DNA of 64,000 bases, taken from NCBI RefSeq assembly GCF_029167645.1, contig NZ_CP119147.1:248001-312000 (forward strand), read 5' to 3'. Made by a program: the position numbers and the translations under genes. How positions within the stretch are numbered: position 1 is the first letter of the stretch; the number at the start of each line of letters is the position of its first letter. Below the pieces are notes generated by a model. The model saw only the letters and a program-made list of their open reading frames with translations. It was not told the DNA's origin and did no database searches. This DNA is from Streptomyces sp. AM 2-1-1 (GTDB lineage Bacteria; Actinomycetota; Actinomycetes; Streptomycetales; Streptomycetaceae). Shown here in pieces: positions 17,846-26,650 of the stretch.

Positions 17846-19405
17846 ATGGCAGCCCCACCCACCCTTGAGACGAAACCCGCCGACCGCCCCCGGCCGGTGC
17901 TCGAAGCCCACGGCATCCGGAAGGAGTTCCCCGGTGTGCTGGCCCTGGACGGAGTCGGCCTGCGGCTCTATCCGGGTGAGGTCCACGCACTGATGGGGGA
18001 GAACGGCGCCGGGAAGTCCACCCTGATCAAGGTGCTCACCGGGGTGCACCCGGCGGACGGCGGCACCATCCTCGTCGACGGTGCGGCCCGCGAGTTCGGC
18101 GATCCCCTCCAGGCGCAGAACGCCGGGATCAGCACCGTGTACCAGGAGGTGAACCTCTGTTCCAACCTCTCGGTCGCGGAGAACATCCTCATCGGGCGCG
18201 AACCGCGCCGGTTCGGCCTGATCCACTGGTCCGCGCTGCGGCGCCGGGCCGGTGAGCTCCTGGCGGAACTCGATCTCGGCCTCGACGTCACCGGCCCGCT
18301 GGACGCGCACTCGCTCGCGGTCCAGCAGCTGGTGGCCATCGTCAGGGCGGTCGACGTCTCGGCGAAGGTGCTCGTCCTGGACGAGCCCACCTCCAGTCTC
18401 GACCGCGAGGAGGTCGCGCAGCTCTTCGCACTGGTGCGGCGGCTGCGCGACCGGGGGGTGGCCATCCTCTTCGTCACCCACTTCCTGGACCAGGTCTTCG
18501 AGATCTGCGACCGGGTGACGGTCCTGCGCAACGGCCGGCTGGAAGGTGAGTACGCCATCGGCGAACTCACGCACGTCTCGCTGGTGCAGCACATGATCGG
18601 CGGCGAACTGGCCACCCTGGACGAGCTTTCGGAGGCGGCCCGCGCCGAGGCCGGGGAGCACGCCGACGACGAACCCTATCTCCGGGCGACGCGGTTGGGG
18701 CGGACCGGCTTCATCGAGCCGTACGACCTCTCCATCCGGCCCGGCGAGGTGATCGGCCTGGCGGGGCTCCTGGGTTCGGGGCGTACGGAAGCCGCGCGGC
18801 TGCTCTTCGGCGCCGACAGCGCGGACAGCGGCGAAGTGCGGATCGAGGGCGAGCCGGTCTCGCTGCGCACCCCCCGGGCCGCCATCGCCCGCAAGATCGC
18901 CTTCTGCTCCGAGAACCGCAAGTCCGAAGGGCTGGTGGGTGAGCTCACGGTCCGCGAGAACATCGTGCTGGCGATGCAGGCCGCGCGCGGCTGGACCAGA
19001 CCGCTCTCCCGGGCCAGGCAGGAGGAGCTGACGCGGCACTGGATCTCGGCGCTGGACATCCGCCCCACCGACCCGGAGGCGCAGGTACGTCATCTCAGCG
19101 GCGGCAACCAGCAGAAGGTGCTGCTCGCCCGCTGGCTGCTGACCGACCCGAAGCTTCTGATCCTTGACGAGCCGACCCGGGGCATCGACATCGGTGCCAA
19201 GGCCGAGATCCAGAAGCTGGTCGCCCAGCTCTCCGCCCAGGGCACAGCGGTGCTCTTCATCTCCGCCGAACTGGAGGAGGTCCTGCGCCTCAGCCACCGC
19301 GTGGGCGTGCTGCGCGACCACCGCATGGTCGCCACCCTCACCAACGACCAGAGCGTCACCCCCGAACGCATCCTGGCCACCATCGCCACCGGAGAGGACT
19401 CATGA
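17846..19405 (+). CDS. Sugar ABC transporter ATPase, two nucleotide-binding domains (YtfR-like)
   Basis: A 519-residue double-NBD ATPase of the ribose/galactofuranose importer class. The first domain has Walker A GENGAGKST and Walker B VLVLDEPTSSL. The second has a degenerate P-loop (GLLGSGRTEA) with signature LSGGNQQKVLLARWLL and Walker B LLILDEPTRGIDIG, as usual in this class. The ATG at 17846 follows GAGAGGAGGG. It overlaps the next permease gene by ATGA. It powers uptake with the two permeases and the YtfQ-like lipoprotein. Confidence 0.95.
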   Translation: MAAPPTLETKPADRPRPVLEAHGIRKEFPGVLALDGVGLRLYPGEVHALMGENGAGKSTLIKVLTGVHPADGGTILVDGAAREFGDPLQAQNAGISTVYQEVNLCSNLSVAENILIGREPRRFGLIHWSALRRRAGELLAELDLGLDVTGPLDAHSLAVQQLVAIVRAVDVSAKVLVLDEPTSSLDREEVAQLFALVRRLRDRGVAILFVTHFLDQVFEICDRVTVLRNGRLEGEYAIGELTHVSLVQHMIGGELATLDELSEAARAEAGEHADDEPYLRATRLGRTGFIEPYDLSIRPGEVIGLAGLLGSGRTEAARLLFGADSADSGEVRIEGEPVSLRTPRAAIARKIAFCSENRKSEGLVGELTVRENIVLAMQAARGWTRPLSRARQEELTRHWISALDIRPTDPEAQVRHLSGGNQQKVLLARWLLTDPKLLILDEPTRGIDIGAKAEIQKLVAQLSAQGTAVLFISAELEEVLRLSHRVGVLRDHRMVATLTNDQSVTPERILATIATGEDS

Positions 19406-20502
19406 CCCCGCACCCCGCCAACGGCCCGGCGGCCGGCGGCGTCGGACAACGGCTGCTGCGCCACCGGCTGTTCTGGCCCTCGGCGGTCCTGGCCGCCCTG
19501 CTGCTCGGCAACCTCGCCTTCACCCACGACTTCTTCGCCGTCCACGTCCGGGGCGACCACCTCTACGGCAGCCTGATCGACATCCTGCAGTTCGGCGCCC
19601 CGCTCGTCCTGGTGTCGCTCGGCATGACGCTCGTCATCGCGACCCGCGGCATCGACCTCTCGGTCGGCTCCACGGTCGCCATCGCCGGCGCAGTGGCCTG
19701 CGAGCACATCGCCGGTTCCCCGGACCCCGGCGGCCTCCCCACCGTGCTCGTCGCCGTCGCCCTCGCGCTCGGGGTGGCCGTGGTGCTCGGCCTGGTCAAC
19801 GGCACCCTGGTCGCGCGGCTGGGGGTGCAGCCCATCGTGGCGACGCTGATCCTGATGGTCGCCGGCCGCGGCGTGGCACAGCTCGTCTCGGACGGCCAGA
19901 TCATCACGGTGACGAGCAGCCCGTACAAGATGATCGGCGGCGGCTACTGGCTGATGTTCCCCTTCGCCGTCCTGCTGGCGGCGGTCGTCGTCGCCCTCAC
20001 CTCGCTGGTGACCCGGCGCTCCGCGCTGGGGCTGCTGATCGAGTCGGTGGGCGGCAACCCCGCCGCCAGCCGGCTCGTCGGCATCCGGGCGGCGGGCCTG
20101 CTCACCGTCGTGTACGTCTTCTGCGCCCTGTGCGCGGCCGTCGCCGGGCTGATGATCAGCTCCAACGTGTCCAGCGCGGACGGCAACAACGCGGGGCTCT
20201 GGATCGAGCTCGACGCCATCCTCGCCGTGGTCATCGGCGGTACCGCGCTGACCGGGGGACGGTTCTCCCTCGGCGGGACCGTACTCGGCGCCCTCATCAT
20301 CCAGACCTTGTCCACGACGGTGTACACCCTGGGCGTCCCGCCCGAGACGACCCTGGTCTTCAAGGCGTTCGTCGTGATCGCGGTCTGCCTCATCCAGTCA
20401 CCGGTCTTCCGGGCGAAGGTGCTGAGCCGCCGGAAACCGGCGTCCTCCAGCCGGCCCGCCCCGGTGGACGACACCACGCTCCCGCAGGAGGTACGTACAT
20501 GA
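19402..20502 (+). CDS. Sugar ABC transporter permease (YtfT-like)
   Basis: A 366-residue inner-membrane permease of the RbsC/BPD_transp_2 type, with about nine hydrophobic segments. Family landmarks are LGMTLVIATRGIDLSVGSTVA, VALGVAVVLGLVNGTLVARL, SVGGNPAASRLVGI and AVVIGGTALTGGRFSLGGTV. It overlaps the ATPase gene (ATGA) and the next permease (ATGA), so the three are translationally coupled and probably made in fixed ratio. Confidence 0.95.
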   Translation: MTPHPANGPAAGGVGQRLLRHRLFWPSAVLAALLLGNLAFTHDFFAVHVRGDHLYGSLIDILQFGAPLVLVSLGMTLVIATRGIDLSVGSTVAIAGAVACEHIAGSPDPGGLPTVLVAVALALGVAVVLGLVNGTLVARLGVQPIVATLILMVAGRGVAQLVSDGQIITVTSSPYKMIGGGYWLMFPFAVLLAAVVVALTSLVTRRSALGLLIESVGGNPAASRLVGIRAAGLLTVVYVFCALCAAVAGLMISSNVSSADGNNAGLWIELDAILAVVIGGTALTGGRFSLGGTVLGALIIQTLSTTVYTLGVPPETTLVFKAFVVIAVCLIQSPVFRAKVLSRRKPASSSRPAPVDDTTLPQEVRT

Positions 20503-21524
20503 GCACCGGCATCGCGGGTGTCGCCGGCACCCTCGCGCGGCCGTTCCGCGCCCCCCTCTCCCCGCGCGCCCGCACCCGTGTCCCGCTGGTGGTCACCGCG
20601 GTCCTCCTGGTCGCGATGTTCGCCGTCGGTTCGGTGCGGTACGACGGGTTCTTCTCCACCCAGGTCCTGCTGAACCTGCTGATCGACAACAGCTTCCTGC
20701 TGGTGGTCGCCATCGGTGTCACCTTCGTCATCCTGACCGGCGGCATCGACCTGTCGGTGGGCTCGATGGTGGCCCTGTCGACCATGCTCACCGCCTGGAC
20801 GGTGGAGCGGCAGGGCTGGCCCCTGGCGGCGGCGGTTCCGCTGGTCCTGCTGGTGGGCGCCGCCGGCGGTGCCCTGATGGGGTGGGTCATCCACACCTTC
20901 GAGATCCAGCCCTTCATCGTCACGCTGGCCGGCATGTTCCTGGCGCGGGGGCTCTGCTACACGATCAGCACCGAGTCCATCTCGATCAGCGACCCCAGCA
21001 CGGTGAAGATCGCCCAGACCCGGCTGGTGATGCCTGGCGGGCTGTTCGTCTCGCCCGCCGTGGTCATCGCCCTGGTCGCCCTCGCCGCCGCCTTCGTCGC
21101 GCTCCACCACACCCGCTTCGGGCGCAACGTCCACGCCGTCGGCGGCAACGAGACCTCGGCCCGGCTGATGGGGCTTCCCGTGGGACCCACCAAGGTGGCC
21201 GTCTACGCGGTGAGCGGGTTCTGCTCCGCGCTCGGCGGGGTGCTGCTGACCTTCTACATGCTCTCCGGATACGCCCTGCACGCGATGGGCATGGAGCTCG
21301 ACGCCATTGCGGCGACCGTGATCGGCGGCACCCTGCTCACCGGCGGCTCCGGCTTCGTCCTCGGCACCGCGCTCGGCGTACTGGTCCTCGGCATGATCCA
21401 GACGGTCATCAACTTCCAGGGCACGCTGAGTTCCTGGTGGACCCGGATCGTCATCGGCGCCCTGCTCTTCGTCTTCATCGTGCTCCAGCGGCTCCTGGGC
21501 GGAAGCCGGAAGAGCACGGGCTGA
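20499..21524 (+). CDS. Sugar ABC transporter permease (YjfF-like)
   Basis: The second permease, 341 residues, paralogous to its neighbour. Signatures are FVILTGGIDLSVGSMVALS, EIQPFIVTLAGMFLARGLCY, VGGNETSARLMGLPV and TVIGGTLLTGGSGFVLGTALG. The pair of different permeases, one ATPase and a YtfQ-like binding protein matches the ytfQRT-yjfF gene order of enterobacteria. The start is fixed by the ATGA overlap. It forms the membrane channel as a heterodimer with the upstream protein. Confidence 0.95.
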   Translation: MSTGIAGVAGTLARPFRAPLSPRARTRVPLVVTAVLLVAMFAVGSVRYDGFFSTQVLLNLLIDNSFLLVVAIGVTFVILTGGIDLSVGSMVALSTMLTAWTVERQGWPLAAAVPLVLLVGAAGGALMGWVIHTFEIQPFIVTLAGMFLARGLCYTISTESISISDPSTVKIAQTRLVMPGGLFVSPAVVIALVALAAAFVALHHTRFGRNVHAVGGNETSARLMGLPVGPTKVAVYAVSGFCSALGGVLLTFYMLSGYALHAMGMELDAIAATVIGGTLLTGGSGFVLGTALGVLVLGMIQTVINFQGTLSSWWTRIVIGALLFVFIVLQRLLGGSRKSTG

Positions 21525-21588
21525 CCGCACCGGAGCCTGCCGACCGGCCCTTTCCCCGCCCCGTACAACGACATCGAGGGACCCCCGC

Positions 21589-22710
21589 ATGCGTCACCCG
21601 CCCGAGTCACCCGCCGCCCCGCCGCGGACGCCCGCCGAGCGTCCGGGCCGGACCGGCCGGCCGTACCGCCTGCCCGGCACAGGCACCGGAGACCGCTGGG
21701 TGTTCGGCTTCCCTGGGCGGGCGCGCGCCGAGGTCCACACCCTCGGCGCGCGCCTGCACTCCCTGCTGGTCCCCGACCGGTGGGGCCGCTTCGCCGACGT
21801 GGTACTGGCGGCCCGTGACGCCCGGACGGTGCGCGGGCCGGCCACCTACTTCGGGGCGACGGTGGGGCGGTACGCCAACCGGATCGCCGACGGGCGGCTG
21901 GAGGTGGACGGCGTGGTCCACCGGCTGGCGACCCAGGAGACCGGTCACACCCTGCACGGCGGCCCGGACGGCTTCGACCGCCGGCTGTGGCGCGCCGAAC
22001 CGGTCCATGGCGACGACCGCACCGGCGTACGGCTCTTCCTGCGCAGTCCCGCCGGCGACCAGGGCTTTCCCGGCGCCCTGGACGTGCGGGTCACCTGCAC
22101 GCTCGACCGGGACGACGCGCTGACCTTCGAGTACCGCGCGGTGAGCGACGCCGCCACCGTCGTCAACCTGACCAACCACGCGTACTGGAATCTGGACGGA
22201 GAGGGCAGCGGCGACGTGCTCGGCCATCACCTCCGGGTCGAGGCGGAGCGGTGGACTCCGGTCGACTCCGCGCTGATCCCGCGGGGACCGCACCGGCCGG
22301 TGGACGGCACCCCGTTCGATCTGCGCCGATCCCGCCGCCTCTCGGAGGCCTTCGCCCAGGAGGACGGACAACTCCGCCTGAGCGGTGGCGGGTTCGACCA
22401 CAACTGGGTGCTCGCCGACACGCCTTCCGCCCACCCGCGCGCCGCCGCCGTCCTGTACGCGCCCCTCTCCGGCCGGCGCATGGAGGTGCGTACCACCGAA
22501 CCGGGGATACAGGTGTACACCGGCAACCTCCTCGACGGCGGGATCACCGGCAAGAGCGGACGCCCCTACGGCCCGCACGCGGGGGTGGCGCTGGAGACCC
22601 AGCACTTCCCGGACTCCCCGAACCGCCCCGACGACCCGAGCACCCTCCTCCGGCCCGGTGAGGTCCACCGCTCCACCACCGTGCTGCGCTTCTCCGTCAC
22701 GGAGGAGTGA
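21589..22710 (+). CDS. Aldose 1-epimerase (mutarotase)
   Basis: A 373-residue GalM-family mutarotase interconverting alpha and beta anomers of free sugars. Recognisable segments are GATVGRYANRIADGRL, ETGHTLHGGPDGFDRRLW (first catalytic His region), NLTNHAYWNLDGEG (second His) and GIQVYTGNLLDG with a C-terminal ETQHFPDSPN, which carries the catalytic Glu. No signal peptide is evident, so it acts in the cytoplasm on imported sugar. It is 64 bases after the permease with GAGGGA before the ATG, in the same operon. It likely supplies the anomer used by AraA. Confidence 0.92.
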   Translation: MRHPPESPAAPPRTPAERPGRTGRPYRLPGTGTGDRWVFGFPGRARAEVHTLGARLHSLLVPDRWGRFADVVLAARDARTVRGPATYFGATVGRYANRIADGRLEVDGVVHRLATQETGHTLHGGPDGFDRRLWRAEPVHGDDRTGVRLFLRSPAGDQGFPGALDVRVTCTLDRDDALTFEYRAVSDAATVVNLTNHAYWNLDGEGSGDVLGHHLRVEAERWTPVDSALIPRGPHRPVDGTPFDLRRSRRLSEAFAQEDGQLRLSGGGFDHNWVLADTPSAHPRAAAVLYAPLSGRRMEVRTTEPGIQVYTGNLLDGGITGKSGRPYGPHAGVALETQHFPDSPNRPDDPSTLLRPGEVHRSTTVLRFSVTEE

Positions 22711-22789
22711 GGGCGGGCCGCCACCGCTCCGACAGGCGGCGGCCCGCCGCTCGGGCTCCCCCGACCTCCCTCGGAAGGACGACCACGCC

Positions 22790-25492
22790 ATGACTGCCAT
22801 GAACCGCCGACTCTTCTTCTCCGCCTCGGGAGGGGTGGCGCTCGCCGCTCTGGCTCCGGCGCTCGCCGCCGGCCCGGCGGCCGCGGCCACCGGCGCCTCC
22901 TCGGCGGTCCCCCCGGTGCGCGCCGAGACCGGGGCGCTCGTGCAGCCCTTCCCGCTGGGCAGCGTCCGGCTCACGGCGGGCCGCTGGCGGGAGAACATGG
23001 ACCGTACGCTCGCCTATCTCCGCTTCGTCGACCCGGACCGGCTGCTGTACAACTTCCGCGCCAATCACGGGCTGTCGACCCGGGGTGCCGAGCAGTGCTA
23101 CGGCTGGGAGGCACCGGACTTCGAGTTCCGCACCCACAGCCAGGGGCACTTCCTGAGCGCCTGGGCGCAGGCGTACGCGGTCACCGGGGAGAGCGTCTTC
23201 CTGGACCGCCTCGGGTACATGGTGGCGGAGCTCGCCACGTGCCAGGCCGCGCCGACCGCCTACCGTGCCGGCTACCTCTCGGGGTTCCCGGAGTCCGACT
23301 TCGACACCGTCGAGACAGGGGTGCGCAAGGGCGTGCCCTACTACTGCGTCCACAAGACGCTGGCGGGGCTGCTGGACGCCTGGCGGCTGACCGGGCTCAC
23401 CCGGGCCCGCGACGTACTGCTCGCCCTCGCCGGGTGGGTGGACGTCCGGACGGCGCGTCTGACCACCGCGCAGATGCAGACCACCCTGAGGACCGAGTTC
23501 GGCGGCATGAACGCGGTCCTCACCGACCTGTACCTGCAGACCGGCGACAGCCGCTGGCTGTCCGTGGCACGGCGCTTCGACCACGCGGCGGTCCTCGACC
23601 CGCTGGCGGCGGGCCTGGACAGCCTGGACGGACTGCACGCCAACACCCAGATCCCGAAGATCGTCGGCAGCGCGCGGGAGTACAAGGCGACCGGAACGAC
23701 GCGCTACCGGGACATCGCGGTCAACTTCTGGAACACCGTCACGACCAGCCACACCTATGCGATCGGCGGCAACAGCGTCGGGGAGTTCTTCAAGGCTCCG
23801 GGGGCCGTCGGCCAGTACCTCACCGACGACACCTGCGAGAGCTGCAACACGTACAACATGCTCAAGCTCACCCGCGAGCTCTTCACCCTCGATCCCACGC
23901 GCGCGGCGTACGCGGACTACTACGAGCGGGCTCTGACCAACCAACTCGTCGGGCAGCAGGACCCCGCCGATCCGCACGGTCACGTCTGCTACTTCACACC
24001 GCTCGTCCCCGGCGGCCGGCGCACCTACAGCCGGGACTACGACACCTTCACCTGCTGTCAGGGCACGGGGCTGGAGACCCACACCAAACTCATGGACTCG
24101 GTGTACTTCTCCGACTCCGCCGGACTCTGGGTGAACCTCTTCGTCCCCTCGGTCCTGACCTGGGCGGAACGCGGCGTCACGGTCACCCAGACCACCACGT
24201 TCCCGGCCTCCGACACCACCGTGCTGAAGGTGACGGGCACCGCGGGCCGATGGGCCCTGCGGGTCCGGGTCCCGGGCTGGACGACGGGTGCCTCGGTCAG
24301 CGTCAACGGCACCGCCCAGAACCTGGCCCTGACGCCGGGCAGTTACGCCACGCTCGACCGGACCTGGGCCTCGGGCGACACCGTCACCCTGCGGTTCCCC
24401 CTGCGGCTCGCACTGAGCGGCACCCCCGACCGGCCGCAGGTGCAGGCGATCACCTACGGTCCGGTGGTGCTCAGCGGCGCGTTCGGGGACACCCCGCTCG
24501 GGGGCGTGCTCCCCGTGCTCACGACCGCCTCGATCACCGCGACGGCGACGCCCCTGACCTTCACCGCCCGGGCGAACGGCGCCCCGGTCGGGCTCATCCC
24601 CTTCTACGACAACCACCACCAGAACGCCACCGTCTACTGGAACGCCGACGGCAGGGCGGGCCTCTCCGGCTTCCGGGTCGTCAACGCCCGGAGCGGTCTC
24701 GTGCTGGGTATCCAGGACATGTCCACGGCCGACGGCGGCCCGGCGCTCCAGTGGGACGACAGTGGCACCGCCGACCACGACTGGCAGCTCGTCACGGACG
24801 GCGGCGCGCTCAAGCTCCGCAACGCCCACAGCGGCAAGGTCCTCGGCGTACGCGACATGTCCACAGCCGACGACGCGGACGTCCTGCAGTGGAGCGACTC
24901 GGGCACGGCGGACCACCTCTGGACCCCGCTCGACACCGGGGACGGCTCCCACCGCCTCCGCAACACCCACAGCGGCAAGGTCCTCGGCATCAGGGCGGGC
25001 GCGACCGCCGCGGGGGCACGGGCCGTCCAGGACAGCGACAACGGCGGCCCCGACAACGCCTGGTGGTTCGTCCCCAGCGGCGCCCACCGGATCCAGAACC
25101 TGCGCAGCGGACTGCTGCTGGGCATCAGCGGCATGTCCACCGCGAACGGCGGACTCGCGGTCCAGTGGGGCGACAGCGGCACCGCCGACCACCTCTGGCT
25201 GGCCGTACGGGACACCGCCGGACGGTTCCGGCTGCGCAACCTCCACAGTGCCAAGGTCCTGGGGGTCGAGGGCTCCTCCCAGGCGTCGGGGGCCCGGGTC
25301 CTCCAGTGGGACGACAACGGCACCACCGACCACCTCTGGCAGCTGCGGTACGGCTCGGCCGGCTACTTCCGTATCCGCAATGCCAACGGTGGCCGGGTCC
25401 TGGGCGTCCTGAACGCCTCGACCGCCCAGGGAGCCCAGCTCGTGCAGGGGGACGACAACGGCGCGGACGACCACCTGTGGCGCTTCGTGTGA
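22790..25492 (+). CDS. Exported GH127 beta-L-arabinofuranosidase with six beta-trefoil repeats
   Basis: A 900-residue enzyme releasing L-arabinose from beta-L-arabinofuranosides. The N-terminus NRRLFFSASGG followed by a hydrophobic stretch resembles a Tat signal (RRxFF). The catalytic domain (about 45-610) carries the GH127 zinc/nucleophile set: Glu and Cys in DDTCESCNTYNMLKL, and the Cys pair in TFTCCQGTGLETHTKL. The tail (about 620-900) is six repeats of about 45 residues of the type RNxxSGKVLGV...ALQWDDSGTADHLW, i.e. two ricin-like beta-trefoils (CBM13-like). It ends the transporter operon, so its products are taken up by that transporter. Confidence 0.92.
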   Translation: MTAMNRRLFFSASGGVALAALAPALAAGPAAAATGASSAVPPVRAETGALVQPFPLGSVRLTAGRWRENMDRTLAYLRFVDPDRLLYNFRANHGLSTRGAEQCYGWEAPDFEFRTHSQGHFLSAWAQAYAVTGESVFLDRLGYMVAELATCQAAPTAYRAGYLSGFPESDFDTVETGVRKGVPYYCVHKTLAGLLDAWRLTGLTRARDVLLALAGWVDVRTARLTTAQMQTTLRTEFGGMNAVLTDLYLQTGDSRWLSVARRFDHAAVLDPLAAGLDSLDGLHANTQIPKIVGSAREYKATGTTRYRDIAVNFWNTVTTSHTYAIGGNSVGEFFKAPGAVGQYLTDDTCESCNTYNMLKLTRELFTLDPTRAAYADYYERALTNQLVGQQDPADPHGHVCYFTPLVPGGRRTYSRDYDTFTCCQGTGLETHTKLMDSVYFSDSAGLWVNLFVPSVLTWAERGVTVTQTTTFPASDTTVLKVTGTAGRWALRVRVPGWTTGASVSVNGTAQNLALTPGSYATLDRTWASGDTVTLRFPLRLALSGTPDRPQVQAITYGPVVLSGAFGDTPLGGVLPVLTTASITATATPLTFTARANGAPVGLIPFYDNHHQNATVYWNADGRAGLSGFRVVNARSGLVLGIQDMSTADGGPALQWDDSGTADHDWQLVTDGGALKLRNAHSGKVLGVRDMSTADDADVLQWSDSGTADHLWTPLDTGDGSHRLRNTHSGKVLGIRAGATAAGARAVQDSDNGGPDNAWWFVPSGAHRIQNLRSGLLLGISGMSTANGGLAVQWGDSGTADHLWLAVRDTAGRFRLRNLHSAKVLGVEGSSQASGARVLQWDDNGTTDHLWQLRYGSAGYFRIRNANGGRVLGVLNASTAQGAQLVQGDDNGADDHLWRFV

Positions 25493-25502
25493 CGGGGTCG
25501 CG

Positions 25503-25532
25503 CCGGTCCGGCGGTCGATGCCGCCGGACCGG
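25503..25532. terminator. Shared terminator, GH127 gene / araD
   Basis: A perfect 12-bp inverted repeat (25503-25514 with 25521-25532) and 6-base loop between convergent genes. Confidence 0.87.
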
Positions 25533-25557
25533 TGGGGTCCTCGTCCCCCGGCGGCGG

Positions 25558-26277
25558 TCAGGGGTTGCCGTAGTAGGCGTCCGGCCCGTGCTTACGCGTG
25601 AAGTGACGGTCCAGCAGGTGCTGCGGCGGCGGGGTCGCCCCGGTCCCGCCCGGCCGGAGGGCGAGGGTGTGCAGCGCCATCCTGGCCACCGCCTCGCAGA
25701 TGATCGCGTTCTCCAGCGACGCGGTCGCGGTGGCGCCCCAGGTGAAGGGGCCGTGCCGCGAGACGAGCGCGCCCGGCACCTCCTGGGCCCGCCGGTCGTC
25801 GCCTTCCAGCAGGGTGACGACGACCTGGCCGGTGTTGTACTCGTAGTCCTTGGCGCACTGTTCGGCGGTGAGGTCCGAGGTGACGGGCACGGGCCCGTTG
25901 AACGTGTCGGCGTGGGTCGTGCCGAGTACGGGTATGGGCACGCGGGCCTGGGCGAAGGCCACGGCGTGTTCGGAGTGCGTGTGCGTCACTCCTCCGATCG
26001 ACGGGAACGCCCGGTAGAGACAGCGGTGGGTCTCGGTGTCGGTGGAGGGCCGCAGCCGCCCCTCCACCACGCCGCCGTCCTCGATCGAGACCACCACCAG
26101 GTCGTCCTCGGTGAGTTCGGCGTACGAGACACCGGAGGGCTTGATCACGAAGACCCCCGCCTCGCGGTCCACGCCGCTGACGTTCCCCCAGGTCAGGGTC
26201 GCCAGTCCGGCCTGCGGGATGCGCAGGTTGGCGGCGAGCACCTCCGCTCGCAGTGCGTGGAGCCTGGTCCCGCTCAT
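25558..26277 (-). CDS. araD: L-ribulose-5-phosphate 4-epimerase
   Basis: A 239-residue class II aldolase-family zinc enzyme giving D-xylulose 5-phosphate, the exit to the pentose phosphate pathway. Key parts are LTWGNVSGVDREAGVFVIKP (phosphate binding), THTHSEHAVAFAQ (zinc histidines), GTTHADTF and LVSRHGPFTWGATATASLEN. Length matches E. coli AraD (231). The ATG at 26277 is used; the ribosome site is weak. It is separate from araBA but shares its operator sequence, and is divergent from the LacI regulator. Confidence 0.94.
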   Translation of the reverse strand: MSGTRLHALRAEVLAANLRIPQAGLATLTWGNVSGVDREAGVFVIKPSGVSYAELTEDDLVVVSIEDGGVVEGRLRPSTDTETHRCLYRAFPSIGGVTHTHSEHAVAFAQARVPIPVLGTTHADTFNGPVPVTSDLTAEQCAKDYEYNTGQVVVTLLEGDDRRAQEVPGALVSRHGPFTWGATATASLENAIICEAVARMALHTLALRPGGTGATPPPQHLLDRHFTRKHGPDAYYGNP

Positions 26278-26444
26278 GACGCGTTCACCGTCTTTCCCCT
26301 TCCGTCCGAATGGGCCGGTCCCCCGGCGTGGACACCGACCGCTCGACCGGGTGCCGCCCCGTGCGCGACCGGATGGTTCCGGCCCGCGTCGCACGCTCCA
26401 CCGGATGTCTCGTGAGGGTGCCGCGCGTACAGACGCAGGTAGAT

Positions 26445-26458
26445 TGTGAGCGCTAACA
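26445..26458. promoter_or_regulatory. LacI-type operator between araD and regulator
   Basis: TGTGAGCGCTAACA, exactly the reverse complement of the site at 16552. It lies 168 bp before araD and 193 bp before the LacI-family gene, placed to control both. The rest of 26278-26650 holds the two promoters and no gene. Confidence 0.82.
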
Positions 26459-26650
26459 TATGGAGAACTCAAGCCCTGCGAGGTAATTGACGGAGAACCC
26501 CGCCGAGCGCAGGGGCCTGATGTGAGCGCACACCCACCCGGTGACGGCGCTCCGCCACAGCGGCTCTCGTCCACCTGCACACGGCAGGTACCTTGGGGGC
26601 GCAGTTCCTCAGATCCTCAGACATGACGGTCTCCACAGGGAGGAAATGGA

